Positions 7,478 through 16,216 of a stretch of 35,492 nt of DNA are shown one piece after another. Position 1 is the first letter of the stretch. The number at the start of each line of letters is the position of its first letter. The stretch comes from an uncultured Lachnospiraceae bacterium (GTDB taxonomy: Bacteria > Bacillota > Clostridia > Lachnospirales > Lachnospiraceae), in contig CADBFZ010000014.1 of NCBI GenBank assembly GCA_902794095.1, forward strand, positions 1-35,492, in the 5' to 3' direction. Both the position numbers and the translations under genes were made by a program. The notes below the pieces were generated by a model, which was given only the letters and a program-made list of their open reading frames with translations, searched no databases and was not told the DNA's origin.

Positions 7478-8395
7478 ATGACTAAGTATCCCATAGACAA
7501 AGGATTGGTTAAACTGAGAAATCTCCATTTGCCTAATAATCGTTTGCTTGTACTTGCGATTAATGCATATCTTTCGAAGCTTCCGACAAAGATCGATAAA
7601 GATCTTTTGGAATATCGCGAATGGAAACTCGGCGATGTGACAATGCATATGTTTACACCACTCTCTTTGAAAGATGAAGTGACGCCTTGCCTGTATTATC
7701 TGCATGGTGGTGGATTTGTTTTCAAAGCTACGGATGTTCAATATCACTATGAACAGCAATATGCTTTGAACTGTGGATGCAGAGTTATCGGAATTGATTA
7801 TGGGCTTATGCCGAAGCATATATGGCCCGATGCAACGAATGACTGTATTAACGGGTATAAATATATACTCGAAAACTCTGACACTCTAAAGACAGACCCT
7901 GAACGTATGGCAATAGGCGGTGACTCCGCGGGAGGCCTTTTATCGCTTGAAAGCTATTTTGAAATTAAGAAGAGATGCTTGAACAAACCCCGCGGTCTTA
8001 TGCTCATATATCCTGTCACGGATAACACGAGCAGTACTGAATCTGTTAAAAGATTTACAGATACTCCCGTATGGGATGGAAAAGCAAATATACTTTTCTG
8101 GAAACAGTTTCTAAACGGACAGGAGTATGTGTCACCACTCCGGAAGGCAGAAGACCTTGATGTAGATAACTTATTTGTTGAAATTGAGGAATTTGATTGT
8201 CTTCACGATGAAGGATTACTTCTGTATGATAAGGCAAAAGGAAACGTCTCGAACTCAGTTTTAATTGATAATCCTGGAACATTTCATGCTTTTGATGCGA
8301 ATTATGATGCCGCGATAAGTAAGAAAACACTGGAGGCCAGATGCGATTTTATAAATAAGTGTTTCAATGGGATACATGATAAAACCGGAATTTAG
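7478..8395 (+). CDS. Alpha/beta hydrolase, HSL-type esterase
   Basis: 305-residue member of the Abhydrolase_3 (hormone-sensitive-lipase) family. It has the oxyanion-hole motif YYLHGGGFVFK, the nucleophile elbow GGDSAGG (Ser) and a late HAFD carrying the likely catalytic His; an Asp in FDCLHDEG completes the triad. Such enzymes cleave short acyl esters, including acetyl esters. I choose the ATG at 7478, preceded by GTGGGGA, over one at 7466 that would overlap the GNAT. No signal peptide is seen, so it is cytosolic. Following acetyltransferases, it could remove acyl groups from related compounds (inference). Confidence 0.88.
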   Translation: MTKYPIDKGLVKLRNLHLPNNRLLVLAINAYLSKLPTKIDKDLLEYREWKLGDVTMHMFTPLSLKDEVTPCLYYLHGGGFVFKATDVQYHYEQQYALNCGCRVIGIDYGLMPKHIWPDATNDCINGYKYILENSDTLKTDPERMAIGGDSAGGLLSLESYFEIKKRCLNKPRGLMLIYPVTDNTSSTESVKRFTDTPVWDGKANILFWKQFLNGQEYVSPLRKAEDLDVDNLFVEIEEFDCLHDEGLLLYDKAKGNVSNSVLIDNPGTFHAFDANYDAAISKKTLEARCDFINKCFNGIHDKTGI

Positions 8396-8404
8396 AGGTG
8401 CAAA

Positions 8405-8788
8405 ATGCGAATCGAGCATATAGGAATGTATGTAAATGATTTGGAATCCGCCAGGGATTTTTTTGTTAATTACCTGAACGGTGTTTCCAATGACGGCTAC
8501 CATAATGAGAAAACAGGTTTTCGTTCTTACTTTATTTCATTTAATGATGGAGCGCGTTTGGAGTTGATGAACAAACCTGAATTAAGTGATAATGAAAAGC
8601 CGGTAAATCGAACCGGATATGCTCATGTTGCCTTTTCGGTCGGTTCTAAAGAAGCTGTCGATGACCTGACCGAAAAGTTAAAGAATGCCGGATATGATGT
8701 GGTTTCAGGACCTAGGACGACCGGCGACGGATATTATGAGTCGAGCATAATTGTGATAGAAGGAAATCAGATAGAAATTACTGTATAA
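8405..8788 (+). CDS. VOC family (glyoxalase-like) protein
   Basis: 127-residue vicinal-oxygen-chelate protein with two beta-alpha-beta halves: MRIEHIGMYVNDLESARDFF at the start and GYAHVAFSVGSKEAVDDL in the second half. Likely metal ligands are His5, the Glu in RLELMN, the His in YAHVAF and the Glu in IEITV at the very end, matching the glyoxalase I pattern. Members include glyoxalases, fosfomycin-type resistance enzymes and dioxygenases; I cannot choose between them. AGAGGTG precedes the ATG nine bases after the esterase stop. Confidence 0.87.
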   Translation: MRIEHIGMYVNDLESARDFFVNYLNGVSNDGYHNEKTGFRSYFISFNDGARLELMNKPELSDNEKPVNRTGYAHVAFSVGSKEAVDDLTEKLKNAGYDVVSGPRTTGDGYYESSIIVIEGNQIEITV

Positions 8789-8824
8789 AAATATTATTTA
8801 TTGTTTTAAAGGAATTGGAAGTTT

Positions 8825-9271
8825 ATGGAGAATTTTGTAGTAAAAGTTTGCAATGACACTGAGGTAGTAAAGGCTCTGTTTAAGGAGTATTCGCAGATAA
8901 AGGGAGCTGAAGGCTGTTTTGTCTCTTTTGATAAGGAACTTGCAGATCTGAATTCTTTTTACAGCGGAGGAGCACTTCTGGTGGGATATGAGGGAGATGT
9001 TCCTGTTGCATGCATAGCGATCAGGAAGGCGGATGATAAGTCCTGCGAGGCAAAACGCTTATTCATAAAGCCTGAGTACCGCGGCAATGGATACGCCAGG
9101 ATCATGATGAATACCATGCTTGATAAAGCAAGGGAGCTGGGCTTTGCAGAGGTGAAGTTTACCACCAAGCCTTCCGTGATGCAGATAGGATACGGCTTAT
9201 ATAAGAGAATGGGTTTTGAAGAGGTATCTGAGGATAACGGTGTTGTCAGTATGAGAATGGCATTAGTCTGA
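8825..9271 (+). CDS. GNAT acetyltransferase
   Basis: 148-residue GNAT with the acetyl-CoA signature KRLFIKPEYRGNGYARIMMN (about 79-98) and the usual closing LYKRMGFEEV. It resembles the small single-domain GNATs that acetylate amino acids or other small molecules. GGAAG sits just before the ATG. It is the last gene of the ten-gene run. No obvious terminator follows; the next gene starts 141 bp on, behind a likely separate promoter. Confidence 0.88.
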   Translation: MENFVVKVCNDTEVVKALFKEYSQIKGAEGCFVSFDKELADLNSFYSGGALLVGYEGDVPVACIAIRKADDKSCEAKRLFIKPEYRGNGYARIMMNTMLDKARELGFAEVKFTTKPSVMQIGYGLYKRMGFEEVSEDNGVVSMRMALV

Positions 9272-9347
9272 GGCCGATTTTCCAAATTTGTCACAATTTC
9301 AGGCGCTTATAAGGCACGAAAAATAAATCATTAAGGGCCGACAGTAG

Positions 9348-9353
9348 TATAAT
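9348..9353 (+). promoter_or_regulatory. Possible -10 box for the diguanylate cyclase gene
   Basis: A perfect TATAAT lies 60 bases before the start codon in the 141-bp gap after the GNAT cluster. No good -35 element is found 16-18 bases upstream, so the assignment is tentative. Confidence 0.35.
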
Positions 9354-9412
9354 ATCTCCTATTAGAAGAGGTGTGTATTGCTATTAAAGAATACATATAG
9401 GGGGTAGCTTTA

Positions 9413-11434
9413 ATGTTATACTCAATGCTTCCTGCATCAGTTTTGATAATCAATCTGATCTTGAACTGGGAATCGCTTAGGAAATACGGATTCCGCCTTA
9501 AGGATCAGGATGAAAATAATCTTGTTCATGTGCGTTATAACTACTTTATCCTTACGGCAGCCATCTACTTTATGGTAGATCTGGCTTGGGGAATTATGTA
9601 TGAGCACCGTGATATTTCTGTGCTTTTCCCTTTTATATATTCTTTTACGGTCTTTTATTTCTTATTTATGCTCCTGACCATGCTTACGTGGACCAGGTAT
9701 ATTGTTGCATACCTTGATAATTGTCGCCGTCGTACTACGGTGCTTCTCCATGGGGTATGGATAATGGTCACGATAGGCGTGATATGTCTGATGCTCAATC
9801 GTTTCTTCCACTTCATGTTCTATTACAATGATGCCCATGAATATATCGGGGAAACGGGAAGAAATATTTCATTTATCCTTCAGATTGCATTCTATACAGT
9901 TATTTCCGTTTATATGTTGTACGTTGCCCATAAGAGCATCGGGCGCGAGAAAATCAGATATCTGGCAGTTGCTTTGACAAGCGTGGTTCTGTGTTTGTTC
10001 CTTGTTTTCCAGATCATGTTTGCATTCCTGCCTTCATATGCAATGGGACTTATGATAGGAATATGTCTTGTTCATTCCTTTGTTCAGTCGGGTGAAAAGA
10101 GACAGAAGGAAGTACACGATCACATTGCATCCGCAATGGCAGAGGATTATGAAGCTATATTCTATATAGAGGTAGAAACCGGTGAGTACCTTTCATTCTC
10201 TCTAAGCCAGAAGTACAGATCCATAACCGCGACGGCTACGGGAAAGAATTTCTTTAAAGATGCAGTGGAAAGCATTGACCAGTGTGTTTATCCCGATGAC
10301 CGCGACTATGCCAAGGGTTTTTATGATAAGGAAACACTTCTGAAGAATATCGGAGGCAAGCGTTCGTTTTCTTTTAAATACAGAGTTATGGTAGAAGGCG
10401 AGCCCAGATTCTTCCTGTTTACTGTTATGCCTGAACGCGGCGGAAAATATCTGATCTTCTATGAGAAAGATATTCAGGATGAGCTAAATGCAGAATTGGC
10501 ACAGAAGGAAAATCAGAAAAAGACCGTTACCTTCAGCCAGATTGCAGAGAGTCTTGCTTCCAACTATGACATGATCTACTACGTTGATGTAACGGACTCA
10601 ACCTATGTTGGTTATGAGGTCAACAATATATTCGGAAATCTGCAGATCGGGAGGTCGGGAAAGGATTTCTTCCTTGATTCCCTTGAAAAGATTCCTTCGG
10701 TTATTTATTTGCCGGATATCGATGCGGTAACGGATTATATCAATAAGGACAATATGATCTCCTCACTTGAGATTCATAAAGAGCATACTATTGAGTACCG
10801 TATTACGGTCGACGAAAACCCGCGCTATACCAGAATGACCGCCAAAAAAGCCAGTGATGGTAAACATATTATCATCGGTGTAGAGGATATAGATGCCGAA
10901 GTTCAGAGAGAGAAGCAGCAGCTCAGTGCGCTTAAGTCCGAAAAGGAACTTGCAAGACGTGATGAGCTGACCAGTATCAAGAACAAGACAGCATACAAGG
11001 AACTTGAGGCATCGGTACAGGGTAATATCGATAATTGCATCGATTATCTGGAGTTTGGACTGGTCGTATGTGATGCCAATAACCTTAAGTACATAAATGA
11101 TACTTTTGGACATGCTGCCGGAGATGAGTACATTAAATCAGCGGCACGTATCCTGTGTGATATCTTCGTACACAGCCCCGTATTCAGAGTCGGTGGTGAT
11201 GAGTTTGTGGTATTCTTACGAGGCGGTGATTTCGCTATAAGGCACGAACTTATGGAAAAACTCCGCAATCAGGTACTAGAGAATAACAAAGCGGGTAACG
11301 GAGTTGTACTGGCAGCCGGATTGTCCGATTATAACCCCGAAACGGACAAGTATGTTGTAGAGATATTTGAGCGTGCTGACAAAGAGATGTATGAGGATAA
11401 ACAAAGACTCAAAGCTTTAAAGAGTAAGCAATAA
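9413..11434 (+). CDS. Membrane diguanylate cyclase with twin PAS-like repeats
   Basis: 673 residues. About seven hydrophobic segments fill the first 230 residues. Two homologous sensor-like repeats follow: one begins AEDYEAIFYIEVETGEY (about 242), the other ASNYDMIYYVDVTDSTY (about 383), each ending in a PRFF/PRYT strand. The C-terminal GGDEF domain has an intact RVGGDEFVVF active site near residue 594, so it should make c-di-GMP from GTP. The four residues where an inhibitory RxxD site would sit are FVHS, so product feedback is probably absent. GGGGGT precedes the ATG. A terminator follows, so it appears monocistronic. The repeats look PAS-like by pattern only. Confidence 0.87.
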   Translation: MLYSMLPASVLIINLILNWESLRKYGFRLKDQDENNLVHVRYNYFILTAAIYFMVDLAWGIMYEHRDISVLFPFIYSFTVFYFLFMLLTMLTWTRYIVAYLDNCRRRTTVLLHGVWIMVTIGVICLMLNRFFHFMFYYNDAHEYIGETGRNISFILQIAFYTVISVYMLYVAHKSIGREKIRYLAVALTSVVLCLFLVFQIMFAFLPSYAMGLMIGICLVHSFVQSGEKRQKEVHDHIASAMAEDYEAIFYIEVETGEYLSFSLSQKYRSITATATGKNFFKDAVESIDQCVYPDDRDYAKGFYDKETLLKNIGGKRSFSFKYRVMVEGEPRFFLFTVMPERGGKYLIFYEKDIQDELNAELAQKENQKKTVTFSQIAESLASNYDMIYYVDVTDSTYVGYEVNNIFGNLQIGRSGKDFFLDSLEKIPSVIYLPDIDAVTDYINKDNMISSLEIHKEHTIEYRITVDENPRYTRMTAKKASDGKHIIIGVEDIDAEVQREKQQLSALKSEKELARRDELTSIKNKTAYKELEASVQGNIDNCIDYLEFGLVVCDANNLKYINDTFGHAAGDEYIKSAARILCDIFVHSPVFRVGGDEFVVFLRGGDFAIRHELMEKLRNQVLENNKAGNGVVLAAGLSDYNPETDKYVVEIFERADKEMYEDKQRLKALKSKQ

Positions 11435-11461
11435 ATCCGGATTTTAACCGGAATATACTGA

Positions 11462-11500
11462 ACGGATGCTACTGCAGATTTAAGCAGGGCATCCGTTTTT
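11462..11500 (+). terminator. Terminator after the diguanylate cyclase gene
   Basis: ACGGATGC (11462-11469) pairs with GCATCCGT (11489-11496), with CTGC/GCAG extending the hairpin inside, followed by TTTTT. A smaller TCCGG/CCGGA hairpin lies just upstream. Confidence 0.85.
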
Positions 11501-11575
11501 ATTACATAATGTTGCTTAGATTATAAGATTCTTATATAGTCATTTTATTAGAATTCACAAATTAAGGATATGTAT

Positions 11576-12718
11576 ATGAAGGAAGTAACTTTTGAAGAAT
11601 TGAACGGATGGAACAAGGAATCTTATGCTCTGATCGATATCAGAGATGAGGGACTTACTGCCTATGGAATGATCCCGGGAGCTGTCCGTATATCTATTGA
11701 TGAATTTGAGGACAGTAAGGAGCTTGCCGATATTCCTGCCGATAAGAAACTGGTCTTTTACTGTGAGGTGGGACGCAAAACAAGAGAAATAGATGATACG
11801 CTTGAATGCCTGGAAGACAGAGATTGCTACAGTCTTGCGGAAGGATATGTCGGATATATCAGATCCGGAATGAAGAATCCTGAGGATAAAGAGGAGAAAA
11901 GAAAACGCGCAGAGGAGAGCATTCAGAAAAAGTTCCATAAGCAGCTGTTTTCACCTTTTGCCAAGGCATGTAAAACATATAACCTTATTGAAGACGGGGA
12001 TCGTATTGCAGTTTGTATATCCGGCGGCAAGGATTCCATGCTGATGGCAAAACTTTTCCAGGAGATCAAACGCCACAGACAAAAAGAATTTGAACTTACA
12101 TTTCTTGTTATGGATCCCGGCTACAATGCTGATAACAGGGCTTTGATCGAAAGTAATGCGGAAGCACTCGGCATACCGGTTACAATATTTGAGAGCACTA
12201 TTTTTGATACGGTTGATACCATAGACAAGAATCCCTGCTACCTGTGTGCCAGAATGAGACGCGGTTATCTGTACAGCAAGGCCAAGGAACTTGGATGTAA
12301 TAAGATAGCACTCGGCCACCATTATGACGATGTAATCGAAACAATACTCATGGGCATGTTGCACGGTGCACAGATACAGACCATGATGCCCAAACTACAC
12401 AGTACCAATTTTGAAGGCATGGAACTTATCAGACCTCTTTACCTTGTAAGAGAAGCTGATATATGTGCGTGGAGGGACTATAACAATCTTCATTTCCTTC
12501 AGTGTGCATGTCATTTTACGGATACCTGCACCACATGTCATGAAGACGGAACAACCTCCAGTAAGCGACTTGATACCAAGAAATTGATTGCCGAGCTTAA
12601 GAAGACCAATCCGTTTGTAGAGTCCAACATTTTCAGAAGCGTTGAAAATGTTAATCTCGATACAGTGATTGAATATAAGAAGGACGGAGTAAGACATAAT
12701 TTTCTGGATGAATACTAA
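11576..12718 (+). CDS. Rhodanese fused to a TtcA-like tRNA thiolation ATPase
   Basis: 380 residues from the ATG at 11576, which has AAGGA seven bases upstream; the ATG six bases earlier is too close to it. Residues 1-110 are a rhodanese domain with the active-site loop FYCEVGRKT (persulfide Cys). The rest is a PP-loop ATPase with SGGKDSM near residue 149, GHHYDDVIET, and the Cys pair CYLCARMRR typical of TtcA, which makes 2-thiocytidine in tRNA. A later cysteine-rich stretch (CACHFTDTCTTC) could supply further Fe-S ligands. The fusion would deliver sulfur directly to the thiolation site (inference). It may instead serve a different tRNA thiolation. Confidence 0.87.
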   Translation: MKEVTFEELNGWNKESYALIDIRDEGLTAYGMIPGAVRISIDEFEDSKELADIPADKKLVFYCEVGRKTREIDDTLECLEDRDCYSLAEGYVGYIRSGMKNPEDKEEKRKRAEESIQKKFHKQLFSPFAKACKTYNLIEDGDRIAVCISGGKDSMLMAKLFQEIKRHRQKEFELTFLVMDPGYNADNRALIESNAEALGIPVTIFESTIFDTVDTIDKNPCYLCARMRRGYLYSKAKELGCNKIALGHHYDDVIETILMGMLHGAQIQTMMPKLHSTNFEGMELIRPLYLVREADICAWRDYNNLHFLQCACHFTDTCTTCHEDGTTSSKRLDTKKLIAELKKTNPFVESNIFRSVENVNLDTVIEYKKDGVRHNFLDEY

Positions 12719-12823
12719 ATAGATCAAAATCGCATTATACGCATAAAAATACGTAATTTCGGCATTTTCAGGAGCAAACCAAGTATGATAATATCAATTT
12801 ATCAGGAGTCATAGGAGGTTTGC

Positions 12824-13318
12824 ATGGATAGCAAGGCAATGAAAAAAGTCGGAATTACCATGAGCGCGTTCATGGGCATCGCAATGAGTTTCTTTCTGTC
12901 ACTGACCGGTACGATCACTTCGGGTCATTTCACCGTTCCATCATGGCTGATAAGCTTTGTTATCAGTGGCCTTATCTCCATGGTCATCGGAATCGTCATT
13001 CCTATGAAGAAGGTTAACGATAAATTGGTCGGAGCATTTAAGCTTCCACCGTTTTCTTTTGCCGGAAGGTGTCTGGAAAGCTTTGTATCGGATCTGATCT
13101 ACACTCCGTTAATGACATTTTGCATGGTTTTTTTCGCATATAAGTCGGCTATCGCTCACGGCGCACCTGCAGAGAGCTTAAGCCTTGGCGGAATGTTCTT
13201 AAGCTCATTTTTCATCTGCTTTGTGGTAGGATTTGTGCTCATAATCATCCTCATGCCCATCTTCCTGAAGATATCCATGAAGATGCATGGACTGGATCCT
13301 TCCAAGAAACCCATGTAA
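12824..13318 (+). CDS. Small four-helix membrane protein (DUF2798-like)
   Basis: 164 residues with four hydrophobic segments (about 8-28, 42-62, 90-110 and 125-150), short loops and a lysine-rich C-terminus. Overall layout resembles DUF2798 proteins, whose function is unknown; I make that match by eye only. The ATG follows AGGAGG by six bases. It stands alone between the thiolation gene and the replication operon, with a terminator after it. Confidence 0.75.
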   Translation: MDSKAMKKVGITMSAFMGIAMSFFLSLTGTITSGHFTVPSWLISFVISGLISMVIGIVIPMKKVNDKLVGAFKLPPFSFAGRCLESFVSDLIYTPLMTFCMVFFAYKSAIAHGAPAESLSLGGMFLSSFFICFVVGFVLIIILMPIFLKISMKMHGLDPSKKPM

Positions 13319-13356
13319 TTAAGAAAAAAATTTCAAAAAAATAAAGGGATTAGCTA

Positions 13357-13390
13357 ACCGGCTCGGTATATATATACTGGCCGGTTTTTT
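13357..13390 (+). terminator. Terminator between the membrane protein and dgt
   Basis: ACCGGC (13357-13362) pairs with GCCGGT (13380-13385), GTATA/TATAC pairs inside, and six T follow. The ribosome binding site of dgt begins only about four bases later, leaving no room for a promoter between them. Confidence 0.8.
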
Positions 13391-13404
13391 AATAGGAGAA
13401 AAAC

Positions 13405-14412
13405 ATGAAAGTCAGGGAAATGCTCGAAGCGCGCGAGGAGCAGATCTTAAGCCCCTACGCATCACTTTCTAAAAACTCAAAAGGACGTGAATATGACGAG
13501 CCTCAGTGTGATATCAGACCCGTCTATCAGAGAGACAGAGACAGAATAGTGCACTGCAAAGCTTTCAGAAGGCTGAAGGATAAGACGCAGGTCTATCTGA
13601 TCCCCGAGGGAGATCACTACAGGACCAGACTAACCCATACCCTTGAGGTATCGCAGATAGCACGTACCATCTCCAAGGCACTAAGACTTAATGAGGATCT
13701 TACCGAGGCAATCGCACTCGGACACGATCTGGGACATACACCTTTCGGACATGCGGGAGAGAGAGCGCTCAACTCAGTCTGCCCCTACGGATTCAAGCAT
13801 AACGAGCAGAGCGTAAGAACTGTCGAGAAGCTCGAAAAAGACGGCAAGGGACTGAATCTTACCTGGGAGGTCAGGGACGGAATATTAAATCACCAGACTT
13901 CCAGAATGCCTTCGACACTTGAGGGTAAGGTCGTAAGATTATCCGATAAGATTGCATATATCCATCACGATATGGACGATGCGGTAAGAGGCGGGGTTCT
14001 CACGGAAATGGATGTTCCCGCATCTATAAGAGATGTCCTTGGTTCAACTCCAGGCGACAGACTCGATACATTTATGCACGATATCATCATGAACAGTACC
14101 GAGAAGAATGATATTTGCATGAGCGACAGTGTAATGACCGCCATGAAGGATATCAGGCAGTTCATGTTTGACAGGGTTTATACGAACCCCGACATCAAAT
14201 CTGAAGAGGGTAAGGCCGAGACACTTGTCATAACTCTTTACGATTATTACCTCCACCATCCGGATATGCTCCCGGAGGAAAACAGAAGGATGGTTGAAGA
14301 AGGCGAGAAACTTGAAATAGCTGTTTGCGACTTTGTAGGTGCCATGACCGACAGATTCGCGATTCTTACATACAATGACCTCTTTGTTCCCAAGTCATGG
14401 GAGAAGATTTAA
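13405..14412 (+). CDS. dgt: Deoxyguanosinetriphosphate triphosphohydrolase-like protein
   Basis: 335-residue HD-superfamily dNTP triphosphohydrolase. The signature runs from RIVHCKAFRRLKDKTQVY through HYRTRLTHTLEVSQ to the metal-binding LGHDLGHTPFGHAGE. Such enzymes cut dNTPs to the nucleoside and triphosphate, controlling nucleotide pools. The length fits the shorter Gram-positive form rather than the 500-residue E. coli Dgt. AGGAG precedes the ATG. It is the first gene of a dgt-dnaG-rpoD-trmK cluster, common in clostridia, and ends four bases before dnaG. Confidence 0.93.
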   Translation: MKVREMLEAREEQILSPYASLSKNSKGREYDEPQCDIRPVYQRDRDRIVHCKAFRRLKDKTQVYLIPEGDHYRTRLTHTLEVSQIARTISKALRLNEDLTEAIALGHDLGHTPFGHAGERALNSVCPYGFKHNEQSVRTVEKLEKDGKGLNLTWEVRDGILNHQTSRMPSTLEGKVVRLSDKIAYIHHDMDDAVRGGVLTEMDVPASIRDVLGSTPGDRLDTFMHDIIMNSTEKNDICMSDSVMTAMKDIRQFMFDRVYTNPDIKSEEGKAETLVITLYDYYLHHPDMLPEENRRMVEEGEKLEIAVCDFVGAMTDRFAILTYNDLFVPKSWEKI

Positions 14413-14415
14413 GAG

Positions 14416-16215
14416 ATGAGATTTTCCGAAGAATTCATAGAGGAAGTTAAAGCCCGAAATGACATACTTGATGTTGTGGGCAGCTACATTCCTCTGAAGA
14501 AAAAAGGGAATAATTATTGGGGACTTTGCCCGTTCCATAACGAGAAGACTCCTTCATTTTCCGTTTACCCGCCCAAGCAGATGTTTCACTGTTTCGGATG
14601 CGGCGAAGGCGGTAACGCGATCACTTTCGTAATGAAGTATGAGAATGCTTCTTTTACCGAAGCGGTTAAGATCCTGGCTGAGCGTGCCGGGATGGAAGTT
14701 AAGGGAACGGAAGAAACCGAAGAAGAAAAAGCAAGACGATCCAAGGCAGATACCTTACGTCAGATCAACTCGGATGCCGCTTTGTTTTTCATGAATAACC
14801 TCTACACACCCCACGGTGAAAAGGGGCTTCGGTATCTGAAGGACAGAGGGCTTTCCGATGACACGATCAGGCATTTTGGTCTGGGCTTTGCCGGTAACAA
14901 CGGCAGGGAAGTCGTGGAAGCCTTGAGGAAGAAGGGCTATTCCGATGAGATGCTTGTTGCAGCGGGAATAGCGACTAATTCCGAGAAGTACGGCATGGGA
15001 TGTTCTTTTTTCGGAAGAGTAATGTTTCCGATAATAAGCGGTGACAAGAAGGTCATCGGTTTCGGCGGAAGAGTTCTGGGAAGCGGTGAACCCAAGTACC
15101 TGAACACATCCGAAACGCAGATCTTCGATAAGCGAAGAAATCTCTACGGATACAATTTCGCAAAGCGCGCGAGAAAAGAGTACTACATTCTCTGCGAAGG
15201 ATATATGGATGTAATCTCCATGCATCAGGCCGGATTTGATACGGCGGTGGCATCCCTGGGAACGGCATTTACCGAAGAGCAGGCGGCCATGATCAAGAGA
15301 GACAGGAAGGAAGTTTACCTGGCTTACGACATGGATGAAGCGGGAGAAAAAGCGGCACTTAAGGCGGTCAGGATGCTCACTGCGGTGGGCATAACGCCGA
15401 AGAGGATCAGCTTAAAACCCTGCAAGGATCCGGATGAATTCCTTAACCGGTACGGAACGGAGGAATTCGCAAAGCGGCTTGAAAGTGCCGAGAACGGATT
15501 CTTATATATCGAAGACAGAGTACGTGACAGATACAATCTGTCAGACCCGGAAGAGAAATACAAATGCGAGCGTGAGATAGTTGAGAACCTGTGGATGTTT
15601 GCGGGTGATGAAGTCAGGATGAACACCTACGCACCCGAGCTTTGTAAGAGGTACGGCTACACTGCATCCGAGATTTCAAAGCTTCTTGAAGAGACGCGTC
15701 CGCGTGAGTATGCAAGGCAGGATGACAGGAATTTCGGTTCCGCTTATTCGCCGCCGAAGAAACCTTCCGGCAGGAAAAAAGAAAACGAATGGACGCATGC
15801 CGAGAGTTCTCTTTTGACCTGGATAACGGATGAGCCGGATGTTTACAAAGTTGTTAAGAGGTACTTAAAACCCGATGATTTCTCACCGGGACCGAGCAGG
15901 ACAATAGCTCAGTATTCATTCGAGATGCTTGATGCGGGTGATTTCAGTAATGAAAAGCTCATGTCAAAGCTTGAGAGTGAAGAGATGTTAAACGATGCAA
16001 CGGGAATACTTCAGAATTCCGCACCGGACATCGACACAGCCGAGAAGAGGATGTCGATGCTCAAGGATCTGATAATAAGCGTCATGGAGAGAAAGTGTGA
16101 ACTTTTGACCAAGAGTGACGATCCCGAGAAAGAAATGAAAGTTTTTACCACGAGACTTGAAATTGACAAATTAAAATCCGGAAAGCTCCGGATGAGCGAT
16201 GAGGAGGAATCCTGA
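14416..16215 (+). CDS. dnaG: DNA primase DnaG
   Basis: 599-residue primase that lays down RNA primers at replication forks. The N-terminal CHC2 zinc finger is visible as [11 protein letters not shown] with HCFGCGEGG. The TOPRIM catalytic core shows [15 protein letters not shown] and [14 protein letters not shown] with its acidic metal-binding residues. The C-terminal 150 residues would be the helicase-interacting domain. Translation probably uses GGGAGAAG inside the end of dgt. The stop is one base before the rpoD start codon, so dgt, dnaG and rpoD form a tight operon. Confidence 0.97.
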   Translation: MRFSEEFIEEVKARNDILDVVGSYIPLKKKGNNYWGLCPFHNEKTPSFSVYPPKQMFHCFGCGEGGNAITFVMKYENASFTEAVKILAERAGMEVKGTEETEEEKARRSKADTLRQINSDAALFFMNNLYTPHGEKGLRYLKDRGLSDDTIRHFGLGFAGNNGREVVEALRKKGYSDEMLVAAGIATNSEKYGMGCSFFGRVMFPIISGDKKVIGFGGRVLGSGEPKYLNTSETQIFDKRRNLYGYNFAKRARKEYYILCEGYMDVISMHQAGFDTAVASLGTAFTEEQAAMIKRDRKEVYLAYDMDEAGEKAALKAVRMLTAVGITPKRISLKPCKDPDEFLNRYGTEEFAKRLESAENGFLYIEDRVRDRYNLSDPEEKYKCEREIVENLWMFAGDEVRMNTYAPELCKRYGYTASEISKLLEETRPREYARQDDRNFGSAYSPPKKPSGRKKENEWTHAESSLLTWITDEPDVYKVVKRYLKPDDFSPGPSRTIAQYSFEMLDAGDFSNEKLMSKLESEEMLNDATGILQNSAPDIDTAEKRMSMLKDLIISVMERKCELLTKSDDPEKEMKVFTTRLEIDKLKSGKLRMSDEEES

Positions 16216-16216
16216 A

